Origin: Syntrophaceae bacterium UBA1411
GTDB lineage: Bacteria; Desulfobacterota; Syntrophia; Syntrophales; Smithellaceae
Direction: 5' to 3'
NCBI GenBank assembly: GCA_002304995.1
Contig: DBPV01000045.1
Coordinates: forward strand, 378-17,566
DNA length: 17,189 bases
The notes under the pieces were generated by a model that saw nothing but the letters and a program-made list of their open reading frames with translations, had not been told where the DNA came from and ran no database searches. Shown piece after piece: positions 1-7,889 of the stretch (positions are counted from its first letter, which is position 1; each line of letters opens with the position of its first letter). A program made the translations under genes and the position numbers.

Positions 1-1707
1 TTGCGGCAAAACGCCGTTGTGATGAGAAAGCACTACACGGCTTCCGCCGCCTGCGTGCCCAGCAGAACCTGCATCATGACCGGCCAGTATTCCGGCGTGA
101 CCGGCGTTGACCAGACGGACGGACTTTTCAAGACGGCCGAAGATGTGCCGTTTCTCGATCCCGACGGCACGCCCACCGTCGGCGACTGGTTTCGCGCCGC
201 CGGTTATACCACCCACTACTTCGGAAAATGGCACGTCTCGGAGGCGGACGAAGCGACTGCCTACCTGGAATCCTGGGGCTTCGGGGACTGGGAGAGCTCC
301 TACCCCGAACCGCACGGCGGAGCCGCCGATAACCTGGGCGTCTTTCGCGATGTCATCTTCACTGAAAAAATCGTGGATTTTCTGAAAAAGAAGGGGGCTG
401 ACGCATCCGGGAAACCCTGGTTTGCGGTGGGGTCGCTCGTGAATCCTCACGATATCAGCGCCTGGCCCATCAACTGGCAAGTGCCCGGCGGCACCGGCGT
501 CGTTCCGTGGACGCTTCCCCCCGCCGTTCCACCGTTTCCCCCCGTTTATCCTCCGCCGTCCATTCCCGCGCCGGGCGAAAAGAGCCGCGTCGGCACGGTG
601 CGGACCGTCGACAACGGAGCGGCGGTTGAAAGAAAATTCCAGGTCGATTTGAATCCGGACGGTTTTCCTCAGGCCAACAGCGGGCTGCCGGTCACCTATG
701 CGGAGACGCTGGAGCAAAAGCCGCGCTGCCAGCAGGACTATGCCCTCAAGTGGGGGCTTGCCATAGAATCGAGCTCGGATAACGGGCTGCAAGGCACTCC
801 CTTCAAATCCCCGTTGCCTTTCCAGCTGCAGGGGCAGTACGCCCGCGACTGGTCGCAGAGCTACAATCAGTTTTATTTCTACTGCCACTATCTCGCGGAC
901 CTGCAGATCCGCAAGATTCTCAACGCGCTTGATGAAAATAAGCTGACCGGCAATACCATCATCGTTTTCCTTGCCGACCACGGCGACATGACGGGAGCCC
1001 ACGGAGGAATGATCCAGAAGTGGCACAACGCCTACGAGGAAATCATCCGGGTCCCGATGGTGATCTCTTCTCCGCTTATCAACGCCGACAAACACAACAT
1101 GAGAGAAATTCTCGAACCCACGAGTTCCATTGATTTCGTGCCGACGGCGCTGGGGCTGGCCAAAATAGACGCAGCGCAGCTGCGCGCCAAAATGGAAGCC
1201 GTCCACGGCAAAGGCGTAGTGAAGCCCTTTCCGGGCGCCGACCTGTCGGCTCAGATTCAGGCGGCAGGCCCGGGAAACATTCTCGGACCGGACGGCCAGC
1301 CGCGGGCGGGCGTTTTCTTTATGAGCAACGACACGATAACGGCGCTCGGCCCGACCGGCGACAAGCAGGCTCTCTACGACCTCTACAAAGACAACGTCGA
1401 CGCCCGGATTGGCCAGGGACATCCCCTGGCGCCCGGATCGGTCCGGCAGCCCAACAGCGTGCGCGCCCTGTGCACCGGCGACTGGAAGCTCGTGCATTAC
1501 GTGGACCCGAACGGCCTTGAAGCCGACGAATGGGAATTCTACTGTCTGACGGCGGATGCCCGGGAACAGACCAACCTTGTCGATTTCAGGACGGGCGAAG
1601 TGCGCGCCGACGTCGCGGTTCCGGGCCTCACTCCGGCGCAACTGAATTTGAAATGCACGCAGTTGAGAAGAGAACTGGCCCGGCAGGAAACGGCCATCCT
1701 GGGCTGA
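1..1707 (+). CDS. Sulfatase (arylsulfatase/alkaline phosphatase superfamily), 5' end cut by window
   Basis: Hydrolase predicted to remove sulfate from an organic sulfate ester (or a related substrate). The frame is open from base 1, and the N-terminal metal-binding Asp pair typical of the family is missing, so the true start lies upstream. Numbering from base 1, the sulfatase signature CVPSR begins at Cys18, the residue converted to formylglycine. GKWH follows at 75-78, NPHD near 150, and DHGDM at 326-330 supplies metal ligands, with Lys340 and a YEEIIRVP stretch after it, all in family order. Residues 173-191 are an unusual proline-rich segment (11 Pro in 19), probably a surface loop. The Cys-type signature fits the maturase gene 32 bp downstream, probably in the same operon. 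The substrate cannot be told, and whether it is exported cannot be seen because the N-terminus is missing. Confidence 0.93.
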   Translation: MRQNAVVMRKHYTASAACVPSRTCIMTGQYSGVTGVDQTDGLFKTAEDVPFLDPDGTPTVGDWFRAAGYTTHYFGKWHVSEADEATAYLESWGFGDWESSYPEPHGGAADNLGVFRDVIFTEKIVDFLKKKGADASGKPWFAVGSLVNPHDISAWPINWQVPGGTGVVPWTLPPAVPPFPPVYPPPSIPAPGEKSRVGTVRTVDNGAAVERKFQVDLNPDGFPQANSGLPVTYAETLEQKPRCQQDYALKWGLAIESSSDNGLQGTPFKSPLPFQLQGQYARDWSQSYNQFYFYCHYLADLQIRKILNALDENKLTGNTIIVFLADHGDMTGAHGGMIQKWHNAYEEIIRVPMVISSPLINADKHNMREILEPTSSIDFVPTALGLAKIDAAQLRAKMEAVHGKGVVKPFPGADLSAQIQAAGPGNILGPDGQPRAGVFFMSNDTITALGPTGDKQALYDLYKDNVDARIGQGHPLAPGSVRQPNSVRALCTGDWKLVHYVDPNGLEADEWEFYCLTADAREQTNLVDFRTGEVRADVAVPGLTPAQLNLKCTQLRRELARQETAILG

Positions 1708-1739
1708 CCTGATCCTTCGCCGGGAGATGGGGATTTTCA

Positions 1740-3011
1740 TTGCGGCAGTCTGACAGCGAAATCGACGACGAAAGAATATCCGCTCCGCCGGCTCCGGCAA
1801 AGCGCGGCTTTCACCTGATGGCCAAACCCGTCGGGCCGCGCTGCAATCTGCGCTGCACCTATTGCTTCTACCGGGAGAAAGAAGTCTTCTTTTCCGATCA
1901 GGCAACGTTTCTCATGCCGGACGACGTTCTGGAGGCCTACGTCCGGAAGTACATCGCCTCCCAGCCGGGCAACCTGGTTGTCTTCGACTGGCAGGGCGGC
2001 GAACCGGTTCTGGCCGGCATGAATTTCTTCCGGCGGGCGCTTGATCTTCAAAAAAAATACGGCGCCGGAAAACACATCCACAATACGCTTCAGACCAACG
2101 GCACGCTTCTGGATGACGCCTGGTGCGCTTTTCTGGCCCGAAACAAATTCCTGGTCGGATTGAGCCTCGACGGCCCCGCGGCGGTTCACGACGCCTGCCG
2201 CGTGGACCGCGACGGCGGAGGGACCTGCGCGGATGTGCTCAGGGCGCTTGGGCTGTTGCAGCGCCACGGCGTCGATGTCAACGTTCTGGCGACCGTGAAT
2301 CGCGAAAGCTCACGGCATCCCCTGGAGGTCTACCGCTTTTTCCGGGAACACGGCGTTCAGTATATCCAGTTCATTCCCGTGGTTGAAAGAGAACCGGAGG
2401 CCGCGGCGGAAAAACCGGAACCGCCCCGTGCCGCCGGGCCGTCTCTTGCGCAGGGGCAGCCGTTTCCCGCCGTCACCGCCTGGAGTGTGGAGCCCGAGCC
2501 GTACGGCGAATTCCTGCTTGGAATTTTCCGGGAGTGGAGCAAAGCCGATGTCGGCGCCGTTTTCGTGATGAATTTCGAATGGGCCCTGGGCGCCTGGGCC
2601 GGCGCGGGGCCGGGTGTTTGCTATCTGGCCCCCCGCTGCGGACAAAGTCTCATTCTGGAGCACAACGGCGATATTTATTCCTGCGATCACTTCATGTACC
2701 CCGGTTACCGCCTGGGCAACATCCTCGACGGCGACCTGAGAAAAACGGCCGAGTCGCAAGAGCAGCTGGCCTTCGGCGCGGCGAAGGAAACCGCTCTTCC
2801 CGGATATTGCCGCGCGTGCGAATTTCTTTTTGCCTGCCGCGGCGGATGTCCCAAGCACCGCTTCAGGGGCTCGCCTGCGGGGGAACCGGGCTTAAACTAT
2901 CTTTGCGCGGGGTTGAAGGAATTCTATCGCGAGGCAAACCCTTTGCTGAAACGGATGGCCGACCTGATCCGGCGCGGTATTCCCGTAAGCCAGTGGCGAC
3001 TGGACCATTAG
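1740..3011 (+). CDS. Anaerobic sulfatase-maturating enzyme (radical SAM/SPASM, anSME)
   Basis: Cytosolic radical-SAM enzyme that oxidises the sulfatase active-site Cys to formylglycine without oxygen. The CX3CX2C cluster motif lies at Cys35, Cys39 and Cys42, directly after the family-typical MAKPVGPR. A GGEP motif follows, then SLDGP. The SPASM part has eight cysteines at 294, 300, 315, 357, 360, 366, 370 and 389, the spacing known for characterised anSMEs with two auxiliary 4Fe-4S clusters. Asp316 next to Cys315 matches the proposed catalytic base. The start is TTG with GGGGA six bases upstream; the next ATG (1818) would begin at the conserved MAKP block and cut off the residues before it. 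Residues about 216-250 form a Pro/Ala-rich insertion that makes the protein (423 aa) longer than usual. It is adjacent to its likely substrate gene. Confidence 0.95.
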   Translation: MRQSDSEIDDERISAPPAPAKRGFHLMAKPVGPRCNLRCTYCFYREKEVFFSDQATFLMPDDVLEAYVRKYIASQPGNLVVFDWQGGEPVLAGMNFFRRALDLQKKYGAGKHIHNTLQTNGTLLDDAWCAFLARNKFLVGLSLDGPAAVHDACRVDRDGGGTCADVLRALGLLQRHGVDVNVLATVNRESSRHPLEVYRFFREHGVQYIQFIPVVEREPEAAAEKPEPPRAAGPSLAQGQPFPAVTAWSVEPEPYGEFLLGIFREWSKADVGAVFVMNFEWALGAWAGAGPGVCYLAPRCGQSLILEHNGDIYSCDHFMYPGYRLGNILDGDLRKTAESQEQLAFGAAKETALPGYCRACEFLFACRGGCPKHRFRGSPAGEPGLNYLCAGLKEFYREANPLLKRMADLIRRGIPVSQWRLDH

Positions 3012-3091
3012 GCGCTGCACGAGGCCGTCAGGATTCGGATCCGTCCGCGCAGACGGAAAGGATATGAGGCGTGCCGCCGGGAAGCCTGCGC

Positions 3092-3778
3092 CTACCTGTC
3101 TTTTCCGCTGTTTCTTCCTTTCCCGCGGTACCCCAGGATGGTTGCGTAAAGCATCCCCTGCTTGTCTTTCGCGATCTCCATGGCTTTCGCGACAGCCGCA
3201 TCGCGCTTTGGTTTGGGGACGTTGAAAAAGGTGAGAGCCGTTTCAATGATAAAGGGCGTGTGCTCTTTGAACCGGTTCATGCCCGTATGGACGCGCTCCG
3301 CGATGCAGATTTGGCGCATTCCTCTCAGCGCCAGCGACAGCCGGTAATAGTCCTTTTTCGTAAAATGCGCGTTGAATTCATGAAAAAACAATTTTTTCCT
3401 CTGCATATTTCTCGGTACGATCATTTGCGTCATCCGCCAGGAATTGTAGGACTCCAGGTACAGCTCGGCAATCTTGTCGTATTTTTCGACGATCTTGAAT
3501 TCCAGCGCCCGGTACAGCGCGTATTTCAGGATGAAATCGTTCGGATCGTCGATGACCTGTTCGACGTGCGCCATCAATTCGGAATCGATCTGCTGGGAGT
3601 GTTTGAGCAGGACCTCTTCCTTGTCCCGGAAAAAGTGGTAAATGGTGCCGATTTTGATTCCCGCTTCTTCGGCGATCTGCCGGATCGTCGTTTTCTGGTA
3701 CCCCTGATCGACAAAGAGCCGGCCGCTGACATCTAAAATAGCATTCCTGACGTTATCGCTTTTTTCCTGCCGTTTCAT
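3092..3778 (-). CDS. TetR/AcrR-family transcriptional regulator
   Basis: A 228-residue one-component repressor. An N-terminal TetR DNA-binding domain is clear: helix-turn-helix at about residues 21-57, containing TTIRQIAEEAGIKIGTIYHF followed by a charged stretch ending in EEVL. The remaining 170 residues are a variable helical ligand-binding and dimerisation domain. Relatives often respond to fatty acyl-CoA or aromatic ligands, but the ligand cannot be read here. The ATG is preceded by TTTGGAGA about 10 bases upstream. It is convergent with the anSME gene and divergent from the binding-protein gene at 4167. The shared 388-bp gap contains several palindromes, so control of itself and of the divergent genes is a reasonable inference. 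Confidence 0.9.
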   Translation of the reverse strand: MKRQEKSDNVRNAILDVSGRLFVDQGYQKTTIRQIAEEAGIKIGTIYHFFRDKEEVLLKHSQQIDSELMAHVEQVIDDPNDFILKYALYRALEFKIVEKYDKIAELYLESYNSWRMTQMIVPRNMQRKKLFFHEFNAHFTKKDYYRLSLALRGMRQICIAERVHTGMNRFKEHTPFIIETALTFFNVPKPKRDAAVAKAMEIAKDKQGMLYATILGYRGKGRNSGKDR

Positions 3779-3912
3779 GACGTTGTTTTCTCCAAAGGGA
3801 CGCCGTTTTTTTACAGCAAGGGGCCACTTGACGAATGGCGGCGCTCGTGGAAGACCGTTTATCGGCCGGGTCGCTCTGCGGCGTCCGGGGGGTCAACTTC
3901 TCAAGTCTTCTA

Positions 3913-3932
3913 TCACAAAACGTTTGTTGTGA
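3913..3932. promoter_or_regulatory. Candidate operator, TCACAA-N8-TTGTGA palindrome
   Basis: Perfect 6-bp arms (TCACAA and TTGTGA) flank an 8-bp centre that itself contains AACGTT. The 20-bp size fits TetR-family operators. It lies about 135 bp upstream of the tetR start codon and could serve autoregulation. The bound protein is not known. Confidence 0.35.
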
Positions 3933-4043
3933 ATAGCTAATGGTGACGCTAAACGGCAAAAGGCCATTGAAGAGGACAGAATGGGCGCAGCCGACGGCCG
4001 TGCCGACGGCTCCTTTGCTGTGAAATCGGCGGAAATTGAATCT

Positions 4044-4061
4044 ATTTGAACACGATCAAAT
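4044..4061. promoter_or_regulatory. Near-consensus FNR-type site upstream of the binding-protein gene
   Basis: ATTTGA-N6-TCAAAT is a perfect 6-bp inverted repeat. Read as an FNR box it is TTGAA-CACG-ATCAA, one mismatch from TTGAT-N4-ATCAA. It sits just upstream of the TTGACA element at 4067. Its centre does not fall at a standard -41.5 position relative to the weak -10 candidates, so the mode of action is open. The Crp/Fnr protein at 16039-16719 carries FNR-like recognition residues and is a candidate binder. Confidence 0.45.
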
Positions 4062-4066
4062 ACTGC

Positions 4067-4112
4067 TTGACAAGGATGAGCCGTTCCATTATTCAAAATT
4101 TGAACTTGTTCA
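4067..4112 (+). promoter_or_regulatory. Candidate promoter with overlapping palindromes
   Basis: A perfect -35 hexamer TTGACA lies at 4067-4072. A weak -10 (TATTCA, 4090-4095) follows at 17-bp spacing. Overlapping and just after the -10 are two palindromes: TTCAAA-A-TTTGAA (4092-4104) and TGAAC-TT-GTTCA (4101-4112). A repressor bound there would block the polymerase, and the divergent TetR protein is the natural candidate. This is inferred from position only. Confidence 0.45.
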
Positions 4113-4166
4113 GATATCAGGGTGAACAGGGTCTGCACATCATGAAAAAAAACAAGGAGGTTCAGG

Positions 4167-5651
4167 ATGAAGAGAATTGGTAGAAATGTAGTCGTCTTGT
4201 TGAGTGTGCTCGGCCTTTTGGCCTTTGCGGCCTGCGGCCCGTCTTCGGCGGTTGCCGCAAAGCCGGCGAAGGCGGTCAAGTCCGCAAAAACGACGGAAGC
4301 GCCGGACGAACTGGGAAAGCCCAAAGCCGCGGTGGACATCAAGAAAATGGCGGATATGTCGGATTTCGACCCGGCCAGCTGGGTTCCTCCGAAAGGCGAC
4401 ACCATTAAAATTGCCTACGTAAACGCCTTTTCGGGGCCGGGGTCTCTCAACGGCATCATCCACATCACGCCGATCATGTTTGCCGCTCACGACATCAACA
4501 AGCGCGGCGGCATTCTGGTTGACGGAAAAAGGAGGATGATCGAGGTCATCCCCGCCGATCATCAGTCCAAGCCGGACAGCTGCAAGAAGATCTGCGAACG
4601 GATGGTGCTGCAGGAAAAGGTCCACGTCCTGATGGGAACGTCCGGAAGCAATATGATGAAGATCATCAACGAAGTAGCCAACAAATACAAGGTGATTGCG
4701 GTCAACGAAGGGGCGCTGGCGGAAGAGCTGCAGGATGCGACCAATTTCGGACGTTATTCTTTCATGACCTCGCCGACCACGGAACAAATCGGGCGCGGAA
4801 TGGCTTACTACTACGGCCAGATCCGCAAGAAGGAAAAGAAGTTTTACATTCTCTGCCAGGACTACTCGTTCGGCCGCGGTCTGGCCGAAGGATTCAAGAA
4901 AGGTTTGAAGGAGTACTATCCGGGCGCGGAAATCGTCGGAGAAGACTATCACAAACTGTTCCTGACCGATTTCGCTCCCTATCTGACCAAGATCAAGGCT
5001 TCCAGTGCGGAAGTGATTTACACGGGCGACTGGGTTCCGGATGCCAGCAACTTGCTGAAACAGGCCAGAAATATGGGGATTACGATTCCTTTTGCGCATT
5101 TGTTCTTCGACGAGCCCAATATGCTTCATGAGGTCGGCGTGGAAGGGACGAACGGCCTGGTTCACATCGACGTTTACGATATGCCCCAGGTCTTTAAAAA
5201 TTATCCGGATTTCACCAAATTCTACAAAGCCTGGAACAATCAGTGGAAAAAATGGAAAACGCCGCCTTACAACAGCCGTCTGTTCGAGCACGGCACCGGC
5301 GGCATCGGCCTCTACGGTCAGTCTGCGTACTGGCTTTTCAGCGTCATCGAAAGAGCCGGCAGCCTGGATCCGGACAAGATCGTGAAGGTCTGGGAAGGCG
5401 ATGTGTTCCGGTATGCAAACGGCAAGGTCGTCAAGATGCGCTCCTGCGACCACAAAACCATTCAGCCGCTTTCCGTGACGGAATATGTGGTTCCGGCCCA
5501 GCAGAAAGCGTCCATGACCATTCCGCCGTATTACTGGTATGACAAGGCTTCCGCGGCCGGACCGGCCTGGGTGGTGCCCGCTTCCAAAATCCTGCCCCCC
5601 ATGGACAAGAATCTTGACCGCTGCAAGGGCAAGAGCGACTGGGGAGAATAA
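4167..5651 (+). CDS. ABC-type substrate-binding protein (branched-chain amino acid/LivK-like), paralogue 1
   Basis: A 494-residue periplasmic ligand-binding protein of the type I (Peripla_BP_6) fold, which delivers amino acids, amides or carboxylates to an ABC importer. It has a signal sequence (residues 1-23) ending in LLAFAAC, so Cys23 may be a lipoprotein anchor; cleavage after AVAA is the alternative. A Lys/Ala/Pro-rich tether (about 30-60) precedes the domain, which begins near DTIKIAYVNAFSGPGS. Three cysteines are shared with the paralogue at 8753-10228: in SCKK, in RSCDHK and in the C-terminal DRCKGK. The ATG has AAGGAGG six bases upstream. A terminator closes the transcript, so it is largely a separate unit from the CoA-transferase genes. 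No permease or ATPase gene is nearby. The ligand is unknown. Confidence 0.9.
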   Translation: MKRIGRNVVVLLSVLGLLAFAACGPSSAVAAKPAKAVKSAKTTEAPDELGKPKAAVDIKKMADMSDFDPASWVPPKGDTIKIAYVNAFSGPGSLNGIIHITPIMFAAHDINKRGGILVDGKRRMIEVIPADHQSKPDSCKKICERMVLQEKVHVLMGTSGSNMMKIINEVANKYKVIAVNEGALAEELQDATNFGRYSFMTSPTTEQIGRGMAYYYGQIRKKEKKFYILCQDYSFGRGLAEGFKKGLKEYYPGAEIVGEDYHKLFLTDFAPYLTKIKASSAEVIYTGDWVPDASNLLKQARNMGITIPFAHLFFDEPNMLHEVGVEGTNGLVHIDVYDMPQVFKNYPDFTKFYKAWNNQWKKWKTPPYNSRLFEHGTGGIGLYGQSAYWLFSVIERAGSLDPDKIVKVWEGDVFRYANGKVVKMRSCDHKTIQPLSVTEYVVPAQQKASMTIPPYYWYDKASAAGPAWVVPASKILPPMDKNLDRCKGKSDWGE

Positions 5652-5674
5652 AGCAACAGACGTTTGAAAACAAA

Positions 5675-5706
5675 AGGCGCGGCGATTCCTCACCGCGCCT
5701 TTTTTT
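5675..5706 (+). terminator. Rho-independent terminator after binding protein 1
   Basis: A perfect 8-bp stem AGGCGCGG/CCGCGCCT (5675-5682 with 5693-5700) has a 10-nt loop and is followed by a run of T to 5706. It lies 24 bp after the stop codon. A small CAGGC/GCCTG repeat (5712-5727) follows. Confidence 0.9.
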
Positions 5707-5756
5707 AAAAACAGGCGGCAGTGCCTGAGGATCGTTGATGGGAAAGGAGATTTTTT

Positions 5757-6803
5757 ATGGCGCAAAACGGGGATAAAAGAATGAGCGCCCGGGAAGCCGT
5801 TGCCGAATGTGTCCAGGACGGCGACACCCTGATTATCGGCAACTACACGCTGTGCATGGCCTGCGGCCTGGTTTACGAAATTGTCCGGCAGAAAAAAAGA
5901 AACCTGACGTTTTGCTCCCAGTCGGGTCACGTGATCGATGAGGTGCTGGTGGCGGGGGGCTGCGTCGACCGTCTGGTCACCGCTTACGTCCTCAATGCCG
6001 GCGGCGCCGAAGGCGGCTCCGCCGTGGCCCGGGCCTGGAAAGCGGGAAATCTGGAACTCGAGGACTACACGAACTTCAATTACAACGCCCGGCTGGTGGC
6101 CGGCATGCACGGATTCAGCTTTCAGCCGGTTTTTGAAGGGATCATACACACGGATCTGTTCGAAAAGCGGGGCTTCATGGGTGACGACAAGTACAAAGTG
6201 ATCAAATGCCCCTTTACGGGGAAGGATACGGTGCTGGTGCCGGCGTTGAATCCGGACGTCTGCGTCATTCACGTGCAGCGGGCCGACAAATTCGGCAACG
6301 CGCAGTACTGGGGCGCGATGGGAAGCGTCCAGGCGGCGGCGCTGGCCAGCAAAAGGATCATCGTGTCGTGCGAGGAAATCGTCGAACACGATGTCATCCA
6401 GGCCAGTCCGCACTTCACGATCATTCCGGCGCACCGGGTGAACGCGGTGATTGAAATGCCCTGGGGCGCGCATCCGTCGGATGTCGTCGGATATTACAAT
6501 GCCGACCGGATTGCTTTCGCCGTGTTCATGATGGCGCTGCAAAGCGAGAAGGCGACGCAGGACTGGCTGGCCGAGTGGATTTACGGGTGCAAGGATCACG
6601 AAGCGTATCTGAAACATCATATCGACCGGTACGGGTTCAATACCCTCAACGCTCTGAAGGCCCGCGCTTTTTATTCCGCGCCGGCGAATTACGGCGCGGC
6701 GTTTACCTCCGTATGGGACGACAAGGATCGCGAAAGAACGCTGGGCATCACGCTTACGGAACTCGAAGACTTCATGAAAGAGAAGGGGGTGCTGTATGAG
6801 TAA
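5757..6803 (+). CDS. CoA-transferase family I, subunit A (glutaconate CoA-transferase GctA-like)
   Basis: A 348-residue alpha subunit of a two-subunit CoA-transferase that moves CoA between acyl-CoA and a free carboxylate in the cytosol. Family-typical blocks are visible: AVAECVQDGDTLIIGNYT near the N-terminus, SQSGHVIDEVLVAGGCVDRL, an AARLVAG-like stretch read here as NARLVAGMHGF, and HVQRADKFGNAQYWG in the second half. The length suits GctA (about 320) rather than the shorter AtoD/ScoA type. The ATG has AAAGGAGA six bases upstream. It overlaps the subunit B gene by 8 bp (ATGAGTAA), so the two are translated together. A terminator stands between it and the upstream binding-protein gene; its own promoter is not obvious in the short gap. 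The substrate pair is not determinable; related proteins include ring-opening hydrolases (IpdA type). Confidence 0.88.
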   Translation: MAQNGDKRMSAREAVAECVQDGDTLIIGNYTLCMACGLVYEIVRQKKRNLTFCSQSGHVIDEVLVAGGCVDRLVTAYVLNAGGAEGGSAVARAWKAGNLELEDYTNFNYNARLVAGMHGFSFQPVFEGIIHTDLFEKRGFMGDDKYKVIKCPFTGKDTVLVPALNPDVCVIHVQRADKFGNAQYWGAMGSVQAAALASKRIIVSCEEIVEHDVIQASPHFTIIPAHRVNAVIEMPWGAHPSDVVGYYNADRIAFAVFMMALQSEKATQDWLAEWIYGCKDHEAYLKHHIDRYGFNTLNALKARAFYSAPANYGAAFTSVWDDKDRERTLGITLTELEDFMKEKGVLYE

Positions 6804-7605
6804 GCCCTATACGCTCAACGAACTGCTGATCATTGCCATTGCCAAGGAAATCCATGATTACGAAAACGTCGTCCTCGGCGTCGGCATTCCGATGATATCC
6901 GGCGCGCTGGCCAAGGCGCTTTTCGCTCCGCATGCCACGCTGATGATGGAATCGGGCATCATCGACATTCAGCCGACGGTGCCTCCCAATCACATCGCCG
7001 ACTGCCTGTCCTGCCGGGGCTTCTCCTTTTCCACGGATCTTTTTTCGGCCTTCACCATGACCTACCGGGGCTTCGTCGACGTCTGCTTTCTCGGGGTCGC
7101 CCAGGTCGATAAATATGGAAACGTGAATACGACGGTGATCGGCGACTATGATCATCCGATCACCCGTCTGCCGGGGTCGGGAGGCGCAGCGGATTTCATC
7201 TCGTACGCCAGAAGAACCATTCTGACCATGCGCGGCGGCGAATTCGTTGAAAAGCTGACGTACCGGACGTCGCCCGGCTATCTGGACGGAGGCGACAGCC
7301 GCGAGAAGACCGGGCACTTTCCCAAGGGCAGCGGCCCGACCAAGCTTGTCAGCACGCAGGGCATCTTCGAATTCGATCCGGTGACCCGCGAAATGTATCT
7401 GTCCCGGGTGCATCCGGGCGTGAGCGTGGAAGCGGTTCGGAAGAAAGTTCCATGGAACCTGAACGTCTCGCCGGACCTGAAGGAAACGGAACGTCCCACG
7501 GACGAGGAAATCGATTTCATCCGAAGGTTTGCGCCGACCGAGTCCATCGGGAAAAATCTGGCCATCGAACTCATCGTCAAACGGATGATGAATCAGGCCG
7601 GCTAA
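6796..7605 (+). CDS. CoA-transferase family I, subunit B (GctB-like, catalytic Glu present)
   Basis: A 269-residue beta subunit, close to GctB length (about 266). It carries the active-site carboxylate: Glu52 in LMMESGIID, at the position of the glutamate that forms the glutamyl-CoA thioester in GctB. Its presence argues for true transferase activity rather than the hydrolase role of IpdB-type homologues, which lack it. Other family marks are VVLGVGIPMISGALAK near the N-terminus, then VDVCFLGVAQVDKYGNVN, and a GSGGAADF glycine-rich segment. The start overlaps the end of subunit A by 8 bp, with an AAGGGGG ribosome binding site inside that gene. The C-terminus is charged and ordinary. Confidence 0.88.
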   Translation: MSKPYTLNELLIIAIAKEIHDYENVVLGVGIPMISGALAKALFAPHATLMMESGIIDIQPTVPPNHIADCLSCRGFSFSTDLFSAFTMTYRGFVDVCFLGVAQVDKYGNVNTTVIGDYDHPITRLPGSGGAADFISYARRTILTMRGGEFVEKLTYRTSPGYLDGGDSREKTGHFPKGSGPTKLVSTQGIFEFDPVTREMYLSRVHPGVSVEAVRKKVPWNLNVSPDLKETERPTDEEIDFIRRFAPTESIGKNLAIELIVKRMMNQAG

Positions 7606-7646
7606 AATCCGCAAGACGCGGCGAAAAACACACCGCAATCACAAAC

Positions 7647-7676
7647 GGGGCTGCCGGCCTCCGGCCGGCATGCCCC
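7647..7676 (+). other. GC-rich stem-loop after the CoA-transferase genes
   Basis: GGGGC (7647-7651) pairs with GCCCC (7672-7676), and GCCGGCC (7653-7659) pairs with GGCCGGC (7663-7669) around a TCC loop, with a small bulge. This is a very stable hairpin 41 bp after the subunit B stop. No T-tract follows, so it is not a classical terminator; it may pause polymerase or protect the mRNA 3' end. The rest of the 284-bp gap to the next gene shows nothing clear. Confidence 0.5.
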
Positions 7677-7889
7677 GGAAAATCCCTGATCTTTGAACCC
7701 GCCATTGCCGCTCCTCAAAATCCCGGAGAGTCGCCGGGATGTCCCGAGGGGCTGTCCGCTGAAAATGATTATTCCGAGGTCTTTGCTTGACGTTTGACGC
7801 GCCGCGATATATCCAGGCGACCGTGTTGATGCCGCGACGGGCGGCAAGACAACGCAAAAAACCGAATATCTCTTTCACGGGGGAAGACC

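Larger units (their letters stand above)
3779..4166. other. Divergent control region between tetR and the binding-protein gene
   Basis: A 388-bp stretch with no convincing gene. It holds three inverted-repeat candidates and a TTGACA promoter element described separately. It also holds a 9-bp direct repeat, GCCGACGGC, at 3990-3998 and 4002-4010, whose meaning is unknown. The AT content rises toward 4166, as expected for a promoter. The ribosome binding site AAGGAGG at 4154-4160 serves the gene at 4167. Confidence 0.6.

Noticed and set aside
3040..3057. TCCGTC/GACGGA hairpin between the convergent anSME and tetR genes
   Set aside because: A short stem without a T-tract in either direction; termination cannot be supported.
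4140..6620. An 826-codon open frame on the minus strand
   Set aside because: It lies wholly opposite two well-recognised plus-strand genes, has no ribosome binding site or family resemblance, and arises from codon bias in GC-rich DNA.
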